In this document: one piece after another, positions 32,625 through 41,901 of the stretch
Layout: each line of letters begins with the position of its first letter
How positions within the stretch are numbered: position 1 is the stretch's first letter
From: a virus
Reading direction: 5' to 3' (one strand)
DNA: 46,211 bases
IMG/VR virus record: IMGVR_UViG_3300024346_000126
Location: 1 to 46,211 of that record
Translations under genes and position numbers: made by a program
Notes under the pieces: model-generated
What the model was told of the DNA's origin: nothing
Database searches by the model: none
What the model saw: only the letters and a program-made list of their open reading frames with translations

Positions 32625-34365
32625 AATCGTCAATTAAGAATGGGTTTATTCGAGTATCTTCTACTCTACTATTAGTCACACCATCAATGGTGTCTGGTTT
32701 TATATATAAATTTTCAATATTATTAATGTAATGACATCCATTTATAAACGGATAATCGACACCTAATCCCTCAGCATTAACATAACCCTTTGACCATATA
32801 TCTCTCCATTTCCAAACATTTTCTTTTTGAAAGTATTTGGCATATGATGGTAAGTTATATATATTACTAGTGTCAGACTCTTCAATATAATCCGAATAGA
32901 CCCTTAACTTATATTCAAAATGTGGGTTATAATAGTAACCTTCAGGTCCATTAGGGTATGTAGTCCCATTTATCGTTTTTCTATCGAAAAAATCATCATT
33001 AAACGATAGTCTTAAGTGTCTGTCTGTTACCTTCCTTTCTATCATTTCATATGGGTTATACTCATAAATACCACCCATAATAGTATCACCAACCGATAAG
33101 TCTTTAACTACCTTATTATTACCATCATATAAACTTTCTTCAACCTTAGTTAACGCATCTTCGTTTCCATAACCGAATTGTCTTTCAAAACCATATTGTT
33201 GTTGGTTGAACATCTTCATATTATTTCTATGTAAGACACTAACGTTAATGTTTGTTAATGGTCTTTCTAAATGGTCAACTAACCCATCAACATCCACCTC
33301 ATCCTTTAAGATAAACATATACGTATTTCCGTTTTCTTGTGTTCTCACAACACCTTGCTCTTCGTATGATGGTACATTATCATCATTTAATCCGTATTTC
33401 TGTATATATTGTTCGTCCTCAAAAATTGAAGATTCAAATGCGTTTTTTTGTACCTCAAACGCCTCGTGGGTTCTAAGTATCTTATGTTTAATCATATAAT
33501 ACTCTGAGGTCGTTTCTTCAGGATTATTTTTCTCAATCACTCTCTTAAAACCACCCTCATCTAATACGACACCTTCTTCAAACTGTCCTTTATAAATTCC
33601 AAATATTCTATCTTCTGAACGATATTTTTGATTACCAATAACATCAACACTATAAACCACACCATTAATCTCGACAAAATCGTCCTTACTTAATCCATGT
33701 TTAAGTGGAGTATAAAATTCAAAATACGAACCGTTATCAGTAGCCTTGAATGGTAACCCATTAGTCAAATCAAATTCAATTGTCCCTTCTTGTTCAGGTA
33801 AGTTTAATTTAATCTTATCACCGACAATAGGTACAAATTTCTCACTAGGGTAGGTTAGGTATAAATTCCAATTGATTCTATCAGAAAAAACAGAACCAAA
33901 TCCATTACCGTTATTATACCACGAATAATTTTTATATCCTGTAATATCGAAAAATTCTTCAGATGCAATACCACCATTATAGTCTTCACGAATAAAAGAC
34001 ATTTCTTTCATCGGTATTCGACCTATTAACTCAGATAAATCTAAATCAGATGGAGAGTTATCCTCCGTTTCATTAATGATTTCTTCAATTTTCTCGTTTA
34101 CAAAAAATAAGTTATGTAATATTTCAAGGTTGGTTGTTGTTAAGTCAGTAATATTTTTCCATATGGGTCTTATAATACCCGTCAATCTATACTTGTCCGA
34201 TTTCTGTCTTTCAGTATCGTATTGTTCTGACTGACTTAAAATCACAGTTCTATCCCCTTCAACGATATGTCTACCTTCTTGGGCAAGTTCGACTTTTAAA
34301 GACATATCTGTCTCTTCAGAACCTTTGAACCTTAACTCGGGTAATATTATTTTTTTATTTTCCAT
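32617..34365 (-). CDS. Putative baseplate/tail structural protein (582 aa)
   Basis: A 582-residue protein that I cannot assign to a family. It begins MENKKIILPELRFKGSEETD, contains an acidic helical segment (LHNLFFVNEKIEEIINETED) and has long stretches rich in Y, N and G typical of tail fibre or baseplate beta-domains (for example YYYNPHFEYKLRVYSDYIEE near residue 475). The aromatic C-terminus ends INPFLIDDCE. Its size and place between the possible caspase-fold gene and the calcium-repeat gene support a virion role. Its start follows the upstream stop with a one-base overlap. Confidence 0.6.
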   Translation of the reverse strand: MENKKIILPELRFKGSEETDMSLKVELAQEGRHIVEGDRTVILSQSEQYDTERQKSDKYRLTGIIRPIWKNITDLTTTNLEILHNLFFVNEKIEEIINETEDNSPSDLDLSELIGRIPMKEMSFIREDYNGGIASEEFFDITGYKNYSWYNNGNGFGSVFSDRINWNLYLTYPSEKFVPIVGDKIKLNLPEQEGTIEFDLTNGLPFKATDNGSYFEFYTPLKHGLSKDDFVEINGVVYSVDVIGNQKYRSEDRIFGIYKGQFEEGVVLDEGGFKRVIEKNNPEETTSEYYMIKHKILRTHEAFEVQKNAFESSIFEDEQYIQKYGLNDDNVPSYEEQGVVRTQENGNTYMFILKDEVDVDGLVDHLERPLTNINVSVLHRNNMKMFNQQQYGFERQFGYGNEDALTKVEESLYDGNNKVVKDLSVGDTIMGGIYEYNPYEMIERKVTDRHLRLSFNDDFFDRKTINGTTYPNGPEGYYYNPHFEYKLRVYSDYIEESDTSNIYNLPSYAKYFQKENVWKWRDIWSKGYVNAEGLGVDYPFINGCHYINNIENLYIKPDTIDGVTNSRVEDTRINPFLIDDCE

Positions 34366-35036
34366 TACTGTATATTAAATAAATAATTCCTAATTGATTT
34401 TAATAACGTATATGGTTGTTTAGATTCTTCACAGATACCTCTTTCTTTCATAGTTTTGTCGTATTGATGTGCCATCCCACAACGTTCCCAATCAATCACT
34501 TCGTTTTCACCTCTTCTAATAGTATTCACCACCATAACCTCATCGTGTTCAAACCCGTACCTACTTTTGGGTATTTCATTTATTATTTTTTGACTTACCC
34601 CCTTTTCTTTACATTTACACTTAGTCATGTTAGATGTTAATCCGTAATTACTATACATTCCATAGATATCCATACCATTATAATGTTCTGATAATTCCAC
34701 AAGTTTTCGATAGGTAGACCCACTATAACAAGTGGTAAACATTATTTTAGTCTCTTTAGTGATAACAGAACTCAATGAGTCTATGATTTTAATAACATCT
34801 TCTTTAGTCAACCCCTCAACTAACCTATAACCAGAACCATAACTAGTCAGGTTGATTTGTTTAAGTTTAATACCATCGTATTTTTGAACAAACTTATTTA
34901 TATCTTGTATAATTCCATCAATATTTGTTGTTGTTCCTATAACACTATGGGTTATTTTGGATAAAAACCTATATAATAACTTTTCTTCCTCTTTATAAAG
35001 AAAATATATTATTAAATGACTCGGATTTCGTTTCAT
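34365..35036 (-). CDS. Possible caspase-fold protein with His replaced (about 223 aa)
   Basis: The chosen ATG at 35034-35036 leaves two bases between the genes. An ATG at 35070-35072 would add 12 residues and a 35-base overlap. The middle of the protein shows INLTSYGSGYRLVEGLTKED and, about 30 residues later, KIMFTTCYSGSTYRKLVE. Caspase/CHAT/clostripain-like enzymes have strand-HG-x-G followed by strand-(D/x)xCYSG at this spacing. The catalytic cysteine position is present, but tyrosine occupies the histidine position (YGSG). It could be an inactive pseudo-enzyme with a structural role, or the similarity could be fortuitous. A later CKCKEKG segment has two close cysteines. It is located in the tail operon. 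Confidence 0.5.
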   Translation of the reverse strand: MKRNPSHLIIYFLYKEEEKLLYRFLSKITHSVIGTTTNIDGIIQDINKFVQKYDGIKLKQINLTSYGSGYRLVEGLTKEDVIKIIDSLSSVITKETKIMFTTCYSGSTYRKLVELSEHYNGMDIYGMYSNYGLTSNMTKCKCKEKGVSQKIINEIPKSRYGFEHDEVMVVNTIRRGENEVIDWERCGMAHQYDKTMKERGICEESKQPYTLLKSIRNYLFNIQ

Positions 35037-35037
35037 A

Positions 35038-38000
35038 TTATTTAGGTCCATAATTTTCAACAAATTTATCATACGCCGTAGAACCTTTTCTCAACCCTAG
35101 TTGAAAATGGAACGGAACACCAATTTCCATTAAATGGGCTCGTTTTTGATTAACAGTATACTCTTTATAATTGTCATTCGCCTTTAGTTTTTCTCCATTA
35201 ACCTCAACACAGTCAATAATTGGAGGTAATAAATAAGGTTTAAGGTACTCATTATCCGATGGGTCATTATTTAAATCTTCATTAAGATTTGCTTTAAACA
35301 TTTGTATTCTTTGATTATAAACCTTATTCTCATAATAACTTTGTTTTTCACCCGACCTACCTAAAAGAGTCCCAAGTTCATCAAAAAATGGTAACGCAAC
35401 GTCATCAAATAATCCGTTAAGACCACTACCATCACCCACCGCTCTTTCACCAAAACCGTGACCTCTAGTATTCCATAAAAAATAAGGAACTCTTTGTGAT
35501 GTATCTCCTAACCTTCCAGGTTCATTAAGACACGCCCTTATTAACCCACCCAATTGTTCTAACTCAGGGGTGTCTGGGTCATCTTCAGAAAAGAACATTT
35601 TAATTCCTATAGGTCCTTTGGAATCAAAAAGACCATTATATAAGGACATGTATGGTGAGTCCTCTTCTTCAATTTCAAACGGATATATACCTGTTTGTGT
35701 GTTAAAATTCATTAACTGAGAAATATCACCATCAAGCTTACCTTTTCTACTATCAAATAAATCCCTAACCCTCAATCGACCTCTCTCTTTAATTTCTTTT
35801 GACTGTATAACATACTCCATTAGGTCATCAATACCTTTATATGAAGTAGCACCAATACTTCTACTTATTGAACAGTTAGGGTCTAATTCGTTATCTGCAC
35901 AAATTTCATTTAACCAAGTATTTCTAGGACCTAAATCCATAACAGTCGTTGGGTAGTTAATTTCTCTGTGCTTCCCGTCTCGAGAAGACCCATAAAACCC
36001 TTTAGTTTTATTCATATAGTCCTCAGTTAATTGACTATTTAAACCTAAATTATTTCCTTCATTACTGTAGTCATATTGATTTTCTCCTTGACTATAGTTT
36101 GGATTGAATGGTGATGACCTGTAATAATAGTGAACACCAGTTTCATCTACTTTCCTATATAAACAATCTTTACAATATTTATTTCTACCTCTTTTCATAA
36201 ACTGAAAGAAATATAACGCCCCATTTAACCATGAGTTAGAGAAGGTATATGAAACCACACCACCACACATTAATTTACCGAATAACTTTCTTCTTCTGTA
36301 GTCGTTTAACATCTCACCGGTTCTTCCGGCTAAAGGAACTAAGGTGTAAACACCATCTCTAAATTCAGAATAACCCGAAATCGTTCCTTTTTTTGCTACG
36401 TTTGGGTCAATACGATATGGTCCTTTTTTCTTTACCTCACCGTAATATCGACCTCTGTATATACAATGTAGTACCCCATTTCGAAATGTTGATGGAGAGG
36501 TTTCTAACCTACCAGATTTATTAAATTTAGATAAAACGGCTAAAACGTTATATGGAGGTCTTGGTTCACATTCATCTTCGTTCTCACCTAAAATATTTTC
36601 TTCATAATTTTCAGTCGTGTCATACTGTGTCCAAATCTGACCATTACTATTATTACCGAATATTCCACCCTCACCTGGAATGTTATTATCTAAAAAATCT
36701 TTACCATCCACATATGTTAACGCATCCTTAAGTCCGTCACCATCAGTATCAAATCCATCAACAAACGGATGTAGATTCATATCACCACCAAAAAAATTAC
36801 TACCTGGCTCATCCTCTATAATATAGTCGTACTTAGAACAACCCGACTCTATTTCAGTAAATACCACATCCTCAGGCTCAACATTATCAATCTTCCAAAG
36901 ATAATCAACCTCAACTAAACCACCACTAGGGTGACAAGTACCCGGTATAGGCACATCAACCTCTTTATTATAAACCTCAGCTAATACTTCCGCAATTTCA
37001 TCATAAATATCTTTTATAACCCATGTATTCCAAACCGTACTCCATGTTATATCAAATTGCTGACCTATTCCAATTGGTATCACTATATTTTCATCATCAA
37101 ACAAATTTATTCTTATAACCCATCTTTCATATAAATAAGTTTCGTCTCCGTTAGGATTAACAGATGTAGGGGGCGGTATCAACCCAACCGGAAGGTATAA
37201 ATCACCGTCAGGGTTATATGATTGTGGTTCTGTTAACTCTAAAGGGTTTGTGGTGTTATTTGTCGGTGTTGGGAATGTTAACCCATAACTAGTTAATAGA
37301 CCTTCTTGTGTCATATTAGCCCCTGATGGTAGAAACCTATTACCTCTTAACTCTATTTCTTCATTCGGAGATATAACAATAGGGGTAATTAAATTATCCC
37401 CTTCACAATCGTAAAACGTAGAAATTGTTATATCATTCGTTGTCTCATTTTTTACCGTATGTAACCAACAGTCATTAGAAACACGAGTATATTTTTCTTC
37501 ACAATCTATATTTTGATGTGTTGGTGTTGGTACATTATCCCCTTCATACGTAGATAGGATATCACCATCAATAACATCTACATTCGTAGTTGTTTGATTT
37601 GGGTCCTCGTCCTCTTGACAATCATAACAATCGGGGTAAGTGATTAACCTCAACTTCATAATATTATCAAATTGGTATTCTTTTGCGTTTCTATACATCT
37701 TAGCAGACGCCCTTTTAGCAACTTTAATACTTTCTAACGCTGCGGCAATAAGAAACAAAACTCTAGTTACAAATTCATTTATTAGTAACGATATAAATTT
37801 ACCGAGATAATCAACAAAACTAAGAATCGTTAATATAAAGAAATTAAATCTATGATTTCTAACCGCATCATTAATCGGAAAGAAGTTATTAGTATTAGCA
37901 CAATCATCTTTTTCTGACGGCCAAATCTCTTTTATTCCTATAAAAGACTCATTTCTATCTCTAACAAAAACCTTAAATACTTTCTCCCACCAACCTGTCT

Positions 38001-39414
38001 TCCAATATTGGTTGATAAAGCTAGACGCAGTATAAACCCTACCATAACGGTATTGGTAAAAATAGTCTTGTGGTACACCCACTTGGTTATTATTAATCGC
38101 CTCTTGACTCATACCCGCAATCTCAGATATTGCAGCCTCAGGATAATCATCTAAATTCGTACTGAATGAGTACGATTTACTATCTATCGTCGTACGACCA
38201 CCAACAAAATTAGTGTCATCATCAGTGTGATATTCCCTAACGTTAGGGATTAAATATTTACCTGTAAAACGATTTCTTTCTCCTGTATCTTCATTTAAAC
38301 TTATTCTAAACCTATAGTTACCCATAGTCGGTATACCCACATCCTCATCTTTAGATTCTACTAAATACCCGAACTCATCAGTGGTAACATATTTCATATT
38401 CATTGGAACTCTGAAAAAATACACCCCTTTCTCATCAACCTTAGTGTCTAACATGACACTTTCAAGTATTGGTCTTTTCATGTCAATCTCTCCAGAACCA
38501 TCCTGCTTAGTTTCATACTGACCACTAAAACGTATCGCTTCAACGTCTCCTTTGAATGTAGTTAATCGACATTTCTCACCCATCTGATTATCTACATTAC
38601 AACTCACTCGTAAAGCATCTTTACCTGAATCAGTAAACGTACCACCCATCATAATAGCATAAGGGTCTATCCTAACACCTCTTTCTTTTAAATCAAAATC
38701 TGAACGAGTTATACCTATTTGACATAATTCAGGATTACCCCAAAATGGTTCAACATTTACTGTTTTCTGTGTAGATACGATTTGAGGTAAGGAATCTAAA
38801 TTATCTGACGACATAAATGTGTACGCATTTTCAAATTTCTCTTCAGAAACCCCTTCATATTTCAAATCATAAGGAACTAAAGACTGACAACCAATGTCAG
38901 ATAAATCTAAGTCGTAATGTATTGTATGTATACCTAATGGAACCCCAAATAACATAAAGTCACCTGAGTCATTGGTTTTTGCAGAATATTTGTAATATTT
39001 GTCGTATACCTCTAATACGTGTTCTTGTGTAAGAACATCAACCTTAGACGGGAAAGTACCTGTCGGTGTATGTCCCGAATGTTGTCTTATATTAGGTAAT
39101 AAGTTATACCTGTACCCTTTTTCGTTTCTTGACGTGGATGTTTTGAAGGGGTAAATCTCATTAATCACTGGATTATCCTCATCGATATTATCAATAGGTA
39201 CAAATATAGACACACGGGCATTTGGTACTCCATACCCCCCGTTAGTAAATACTCTACCTACCACAACACCAAAGTCAGCACATAAACTTGTGTACTCACC
39301 TGTTTGTGTCATTTTTAAGGATAAGATGTCTAACGTATCAAAGTCTTGGTCGATATTGATTTTAATGTTAGTATCTACCCCTGGTGTTGTTCTTATTCTA
39401 TAGGATTTAGACAT
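35038..39414 (-). CDS. Large baseplate/tail protein with carboxypeptidase-regulatory-like domain (1458 aa)
   Basis: A 1458-residue structural protein. Near the N-terminus VVGRVFTNGGYGVPNARVSI (51-70) and NDSGDFMLFGVPLGIHTIHY (147-166) form a carboxypeptidase regulatory-like beta-sandwich, split by an insert. Residues about 522-558 are strikingly hydrophobic (FNFFILTILSFVDYLGKFIS, LLINEFVTRVLFLIAAALES), unusual for a virion protein. A cysteine module with NDCWLHTV and FYDCEGDN (about 655-690) is related to those of the threonine-stalk proteins. DGFDTDGDGLKD is a calcium-type loop. The gene sits directly after the gp6-like gene, so it may be a baseplate wedge or hub component (gp7/gp10-like position). 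The start is fixed by the AATATTTATC box 15 bases upstream. Confidence 0.75.
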   Translation of the reverse strand: MSKSYRIRTTPGVDTNIKINIDQDFDTLDILSLKMTQTGEYTSLCADFGVVVGRVFTNGGYGVPNARVSIFVPIDNIDEDNPVINEIYPFKTSTSRNEKGYRYNLLPNIRQHSGHTPTGTFPSKVDVLTQEHVLEVYDKYYKYSAKTNDSGDFMLFGVPLGIHTIHYDLDLSDIGCQSLVPYDLKYEGVSEEKFENAYTFMSSDNLDSLPQIVSTQKTVNVEPFWGNPELCQIGITRSDFDLKERGVRIDPYAIMMGGTFTDSGKDALRVSCNVDNQMGEKCRLTTFKGDVEAIRFSGQYETKQDGSGEIDMKRPILESVMLDTKVDEKGVYFFRVPMNMKYVTTDEFGYLVESKDEDVGIPTMGNYRFRISLNEDTGERNRFTGKYLIPNVREYHTDDDTNFVGGRTTIDSKSYSFSTNLDDYPEAAISEIAGMSQEAINNNQVGVPQDYFYQYRYGRVYTASSFINQYWKTGWWEKVFKVFVRDRNESFIGIKEIWPSEKDDCANTNNFFPINDAVRNHRFNFFILTILSFVDYLGKFISLLINEFVTRVLFLIAAALESIKVAKRASAKMYRNAKEYQFDNIMKLRLITYPDCYDCQEDEDPNQTTTNVDVIDGDILSTYEGDNVPTPTHQNIDCEEKYTRVSNDCWLHTVKNETTNDITISTFYDCEGDNLITPIVISPNEEIELRGNRFLPSGANMTQEGLLTSYGLTFPTPTNNTTNPLELTEPQSYNPDGDLYLPVGLIPPPTSVNPNGDETYLYERWVIRINLFDDENIVIPIGIGQQFDITWSTVWNTWVIKDIYDEIAEVLAEVYNKEVDVPIPGTCHPSGGLVEVDYLWKIDNVEPEDVVFTEIESGCSKYDYIIEDEPGSNFFGGDMNLHPFVDGFDTDGDGLKDALTYVDGKDFLDNNIPGEGGIFGNNSNGQIWTQYDTTENYEENILGENEDECEPRPPYNVLAVLSKFNKSGRLETSPSTFRNGVLHCIYRGRYYGEVKKKGPYRIDPNVAKKGTISGYSEFRDGVYTLVPLAGRTGEMLNDYRRRKLFGKLMCGGVVSYTFSNSWLNGALYFFQFMKRGRNKYCKDCLYRKVDETGVHYYYRSSPFNPNYSQGENQYDYSNEGNNLGLNSQLTEDYMNKTKGFYGSSRDGKHREINYPTTVMDLGPRNTWLNEICADNELDPNCSISRSIGATSYKGIDDLMEYVIQSKEIKERGRLRVRDLFDSRKGKLDGDISQLMNFNTQTGIYPFEIEEEDSPYMSLYNGLFDSKGPIGIKMFFSEDDPDTPELEQLGGLIRACLNEPGRLGDTSQRVPYFLWNTRGHGFGERAVGDGSGLNGLFDDVALPFFDELGTLLGRSGEKQSYYENKVYNQRIQMFKANLNEDLNNDPSDNEYLKPYLLPPIIDCVEVNGEKLKANDNYKEYTVNQKRAHLMEIGVPFHFQLGLRKGSTAYDKFVENYGPK

Positions 39415-39429
39415 ACGTGTTTCTTTTTA

Positions 39430-39439
39430 GATAAATATT
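39430..39439 (-). promoter_or_regulatory. Candidate late promoter box AATATTTATC (unit 39414-)
   Basis: The minus strand reads AATATTTATC, 15 bases upstream of the ATG of the 1458-residue gene, in an 80-base intergenic gap that otherwise holds only AT-rich sequence and a 16-bp palindrome at 39491-39506. Confidence 0.5.
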
Positions 39440-39490
39440 AAATTAAATATTTTCCTAATTAATAATAAGATAATACAAAGTAATGTAAAC

Positions 39491-39506
39491 TTGATTAATT
39501 AATCAA
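39491..39506. repeat. Perfect 16-bp palindrome at the end of the gp6-like gene
   Basis: TTGATTAATTAATCAA spans the stop codon of the baseplate gp6-like gene. As RNA it could form a 6-bp stem with a 4-base loop, but there is no following T tract. It may be a weak 3'-end structure or a protein site. Confidence 0.35.
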
Positions 39507-41330
39507 AGGTGCAGAAATTGTTTTAACTCTAACAACGATATCCTTACTTGGGAACCTAACTTGGTAAATCTGATTACTTCTCATATAAACCGTTTCATCA
39601 CCTAATTGAATTTGTTTGGTGTCTTCATCAATATACGGTTGAGCAGTTTTAGTATCTGAATACCCTTCACCCACTTTATTAATAACCCTTAAATCGACTA
39701 AGTTAACCACACCAGATTGTGAATTAACAATTTGTTTTAACTCACCAACATATAAATGTTCACCTAAGTCTCTACCATCAATCTCCAAATATGAAGACAC
39801 TTCTGATAAAATCGAAGATATGATTTCTGTTTGATTAACATTCTTATCTAATATAACATCTATCTCAAAACCTAAGTCAATAATCTCAGCAACTTCTGTC
39901 TCAATATAATCGTTAATCATTCGATATTCTGATAGATACTCAGCAATGTTTTGTCTTAAAACGTTAGAAACTTTATTTGTTAAACTACCATCAGAATCAT
40001 AAGACAATAAATTAATTCTTATCTTATTATCTTCTTCAAATACGTTCACCTTTGATGGTGCTCCATATTTTGCTGGCATTGTCTTTATTAATATTCTATA
40101 ATCATTCAATGTCACGGCTCTTTCTTGAGCGGCGAAATTAAACGCAACCATATTTCTAATTTCTTCTAATGATGGTTTGTCCGCCCCACCAATTGCGGCG
40201 GCTACGTTAGACGCAGTTAAAGAGTTAATAACTCGTGTGTTGATATTAGACGATGGTCCTGTTACCGAAAAATCATAATCACCTAAGTCGTTTAATGAAT
40301 TAACACCTACGTTAGATGTTATACCACCACCAACACGATATTTTATAAATAAAGTAGTGTTTGGTTTAACTGATTTACCTAACGATAAGTTATTTGTGAA
40401 ATCTAATAAATCGTAACTTCCTTCTAAGTCAACGAAAGTATCGAATTGGTCTTGAGCCGATGTATTACCACCACCAAAAGTCACAAACGCAAATCCTTCA
40501 GGAGTAAACTCAGATATAAATCTTCTATCAACTGTTTTATACTTACCCCTTACAACACCTGGTTGGTCTGAAGGAGATGTCGGGTCTTGAGTAAAAATTC
40601 TATCCTGTGATAAACTTTTAACCTCATACCACTTATTTTTAGTTTTTCTAAATTCTGCATCTGACGGTACTGTACTAAATGTTGTTCCTTGTTTTTCTAT
40701 AACATCCACAATCCCTAACACATCTTCATCCGGTAGGTATAATCTCATAAATGGTTTAACATCTGAAGGTCTAATAACTTTTTTAAACACCTTTGTTACC
40801 CCATTAACAACAACCTCTCTTTTTGTTATATTATACGATAATATTGTTCCCGAACCATCAACTATAGGAATTTTAGTCCTGTTTGGATTACCTTTCAAAT
40901 CATACTGACTTGAGAAGTCAATATCGTAAATCGTTTCAAATATATGTCCCGAACCCGACACCTGAGCTCCTCTTCTTAGGATACCCAAATATCTAGAATC
41001 TTCTTTATCCCCCGAAACAGGAACGTTAACTGTAAAGTCAACTAAAGTCACTGAAGGTCTTTTACCCGGTAACTTTAATCCGTAAGTTCTGGCGATATTA
41101 TATATTGATTGTTTTTGTTGTGCGTAGTCCAACACAGTCTCTTGCATTGTTCTATCAATATGATAATGTAAATTATCACCAATCGCAGCGTTCATATCTA
41201 AGAATACCGAGTATAATGACGCATCGTTATAATTTTGTATTAAATCTGGGTAATACTCTTTTGTTAGGTTAACTAATTCAGTTCTTAACCCCAAAAAGTC
41301 TCTTTCTACGTATGAAATCTTATCTGCCAT
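39495..41330 (-). CDS. Baseplate wedge protein, T4 gp6-like (baseplate J family)
   Basis: The 611-residue protein is a good match to the gp6/baseplate J-like group: an N-terminal FLGLRTELVNLTKEYYPDLI and VFLDMNAAIGDNLHYHIDRT segment, which anchors the wedge, then IARTYGLKLPGKRPSVTLVD (the typical 'G....g..Rpaa..' of baseplate J), and a C-terminal domain with ERAVTLNDYRILIKTMPAKY near residue 400. In contractile tails this protein forms the ring that holds adjacent wedges together. Its gene follows the gp25-like gene after two bases, the same order as in many myoviruses. This is the clearest evidence for a contractile tail. Confidence 0.85.
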   Translation of the reverse strand: MADKISYVERDFLGLRTELVNLTKEYYPDLIQNYNDASLYSVFLDMNAAIGDNLHYHIDRTMQETVLDYAQQKQSIYNIARTYGLKLPGKRPSVTLVDFTVNVPVSGDKEDSRYLGILRRGAQVSGSGHIFETIYDIDFSSQYDLKGNPNRTKIPIVDGSGTILSYNITKREVVVNGVTKVFKKVIRPSDVKPFMRLYLPDEDVLGIVDVIEKQGTTFSTVPSDAEFRKTKNKWYEVKSLSQDRIFTQDPTSPSDQPGVVRGKYKTVDRRFISEFTPEGFAFVTFGGGNTSAQDQFDTFVDLEGSYDLLDFTNNLSLGKSVKPNTTLFIKYRVGGGITSNVGVNSLNDLGDYDFSVTGPSSNINTRVINSLTASNVAAAIGGADKPSLEEIRNMVAFNFAAQERAVTLNDYRILIKTMPAKYGAPSKVNVFEEDNKIRINLLSYDSDGSLTNKVSNVLRQNIAEYLSEYRMINDYIETEVAEIIDLGFEIDVILDKNVNQTEIISSILSEVSSYLEIDGRDLGEHLYVGELKQIVNSQSGVVNLVDLRVINKVGEGYSDTKTAQPYIDEDTKQIQLGDETVYMRSNQIYQVRFPSKDIVVRVKTISAPLIN

Positions 41331-41332
41331 GG

Positions 41333-41791
41333 TTATATGTTAATTAAAATGTAATCTCTTTCTGCGAATTGACCAATACTATTTGTGTAATCAATTCTTA
41401 ATTTGGCCGTGTACTCTTCAGTACCTTTAGCGGCCACCCTATAAAGCCTTTCATCTAATCCTGTTGTAAACTCACCAGGACTTTCTTCTGTTTCTAAATA
41501 AGGAGTAACCTTTATACTATTAACCGTTAGTTGTGGTAAAAATTCTTTAACAGATTCATCAACATCTTGTTGTATCTTACTGAAAGTACTCTCATCCATT
41601 GGTTCAAATATATGGTCATATAGTTTAGTCCCAAAACTTGGTAAATAATAACGACTTCCTTTTCTTGTTAATAACAAATGAATCAATGCCGCCCTTACTT
41701 CTTTACTTGAAGTGTTCGTCATTTTTAAATACTTCCCATTCGTAGAATCCGAAAAAGGAAAATCAATCCCAAAATTATTTATATCCGCCAT
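41333..41791 (-). CDS. Baseplate wedge protein, gp25-like (GPW_gp25 family)
   Basis: A 152-residue protein of the gp25/GpW family, which links the baseplate wedge to the tail sheath and starts sheath assembly. Diagnostic features are NTSSKEVRAALIHLLLTRKG (27-46), followed by GSRYYLPSFGTKLYDHIFEP (46-65, the conserved R-x-x-x-P-x-F-G-x-x-L motif), and then DVDESVKEFLPQL. It is the first gene of the late structural block: a terminator lies upstream, and an AATATTTATA box sits 16 bases before its ATG. Confidence 0.9.
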   Translation of the reverse strand: MADINNFGIDFPFSDSTNGKYLKMTNTSSKEVRAALIHLLLTRKGSRYYLPSFGTKLYDHIFEPMDESTFSKIQQDVDESVKEFLPQLTVNSIKVTPYLETEESPGEFTTGLDERLYRVAAKGTEEYTAKLRIDYTNSIGQFAERDYILINI

Positions 41792-41807
41792 TTAGTTGCT
41801 TTATTAC

Positions 41808-41817
41808 TATAAATATT
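41808..41817 (-). promoter_or_regulatory. Candidate late promoter box AATATTTATA (unit 41791-)
   Basis: The minus strand reads AATATTTATA, 16 bases before the gp25-like ATG and downstream of the nrdA terminator, so it must start a new transcript. This makes it the strongest of the five boxes as a promoter candidate. Confidence 0.6.
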
Positions 41818-41855
41818 AAATTAACTATTTTCTCCCATTATTAAAGTCAATAAAT

Positions 41856-41884
41856 AAAAAAGAGGACCTAAGCCCTCTTTTTAT
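41856..41884 (-). terminator. Rho-independent terminator after nrdA
   Basis: On the minus strand AAAGAGG and CCTCTTT pair around an eight-base loop and are followed by six T residues. It closes the helicase-nrdB-nrdA unit before the late structural genes. Confidence 0.9.
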
Positions 41885-41901
41885 CAATCTGTTTTTTTTG
41901 G

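Noticed and set aside
13128-41817. TATAAATA on the plus strand as T4-type late promoters
   Set aside because: In that orientation they would transcribe away from all genes in the window. The consistent 12-16-base distance to minus-strand start codons favours reading the box as AATATTTATA on the minus strand.
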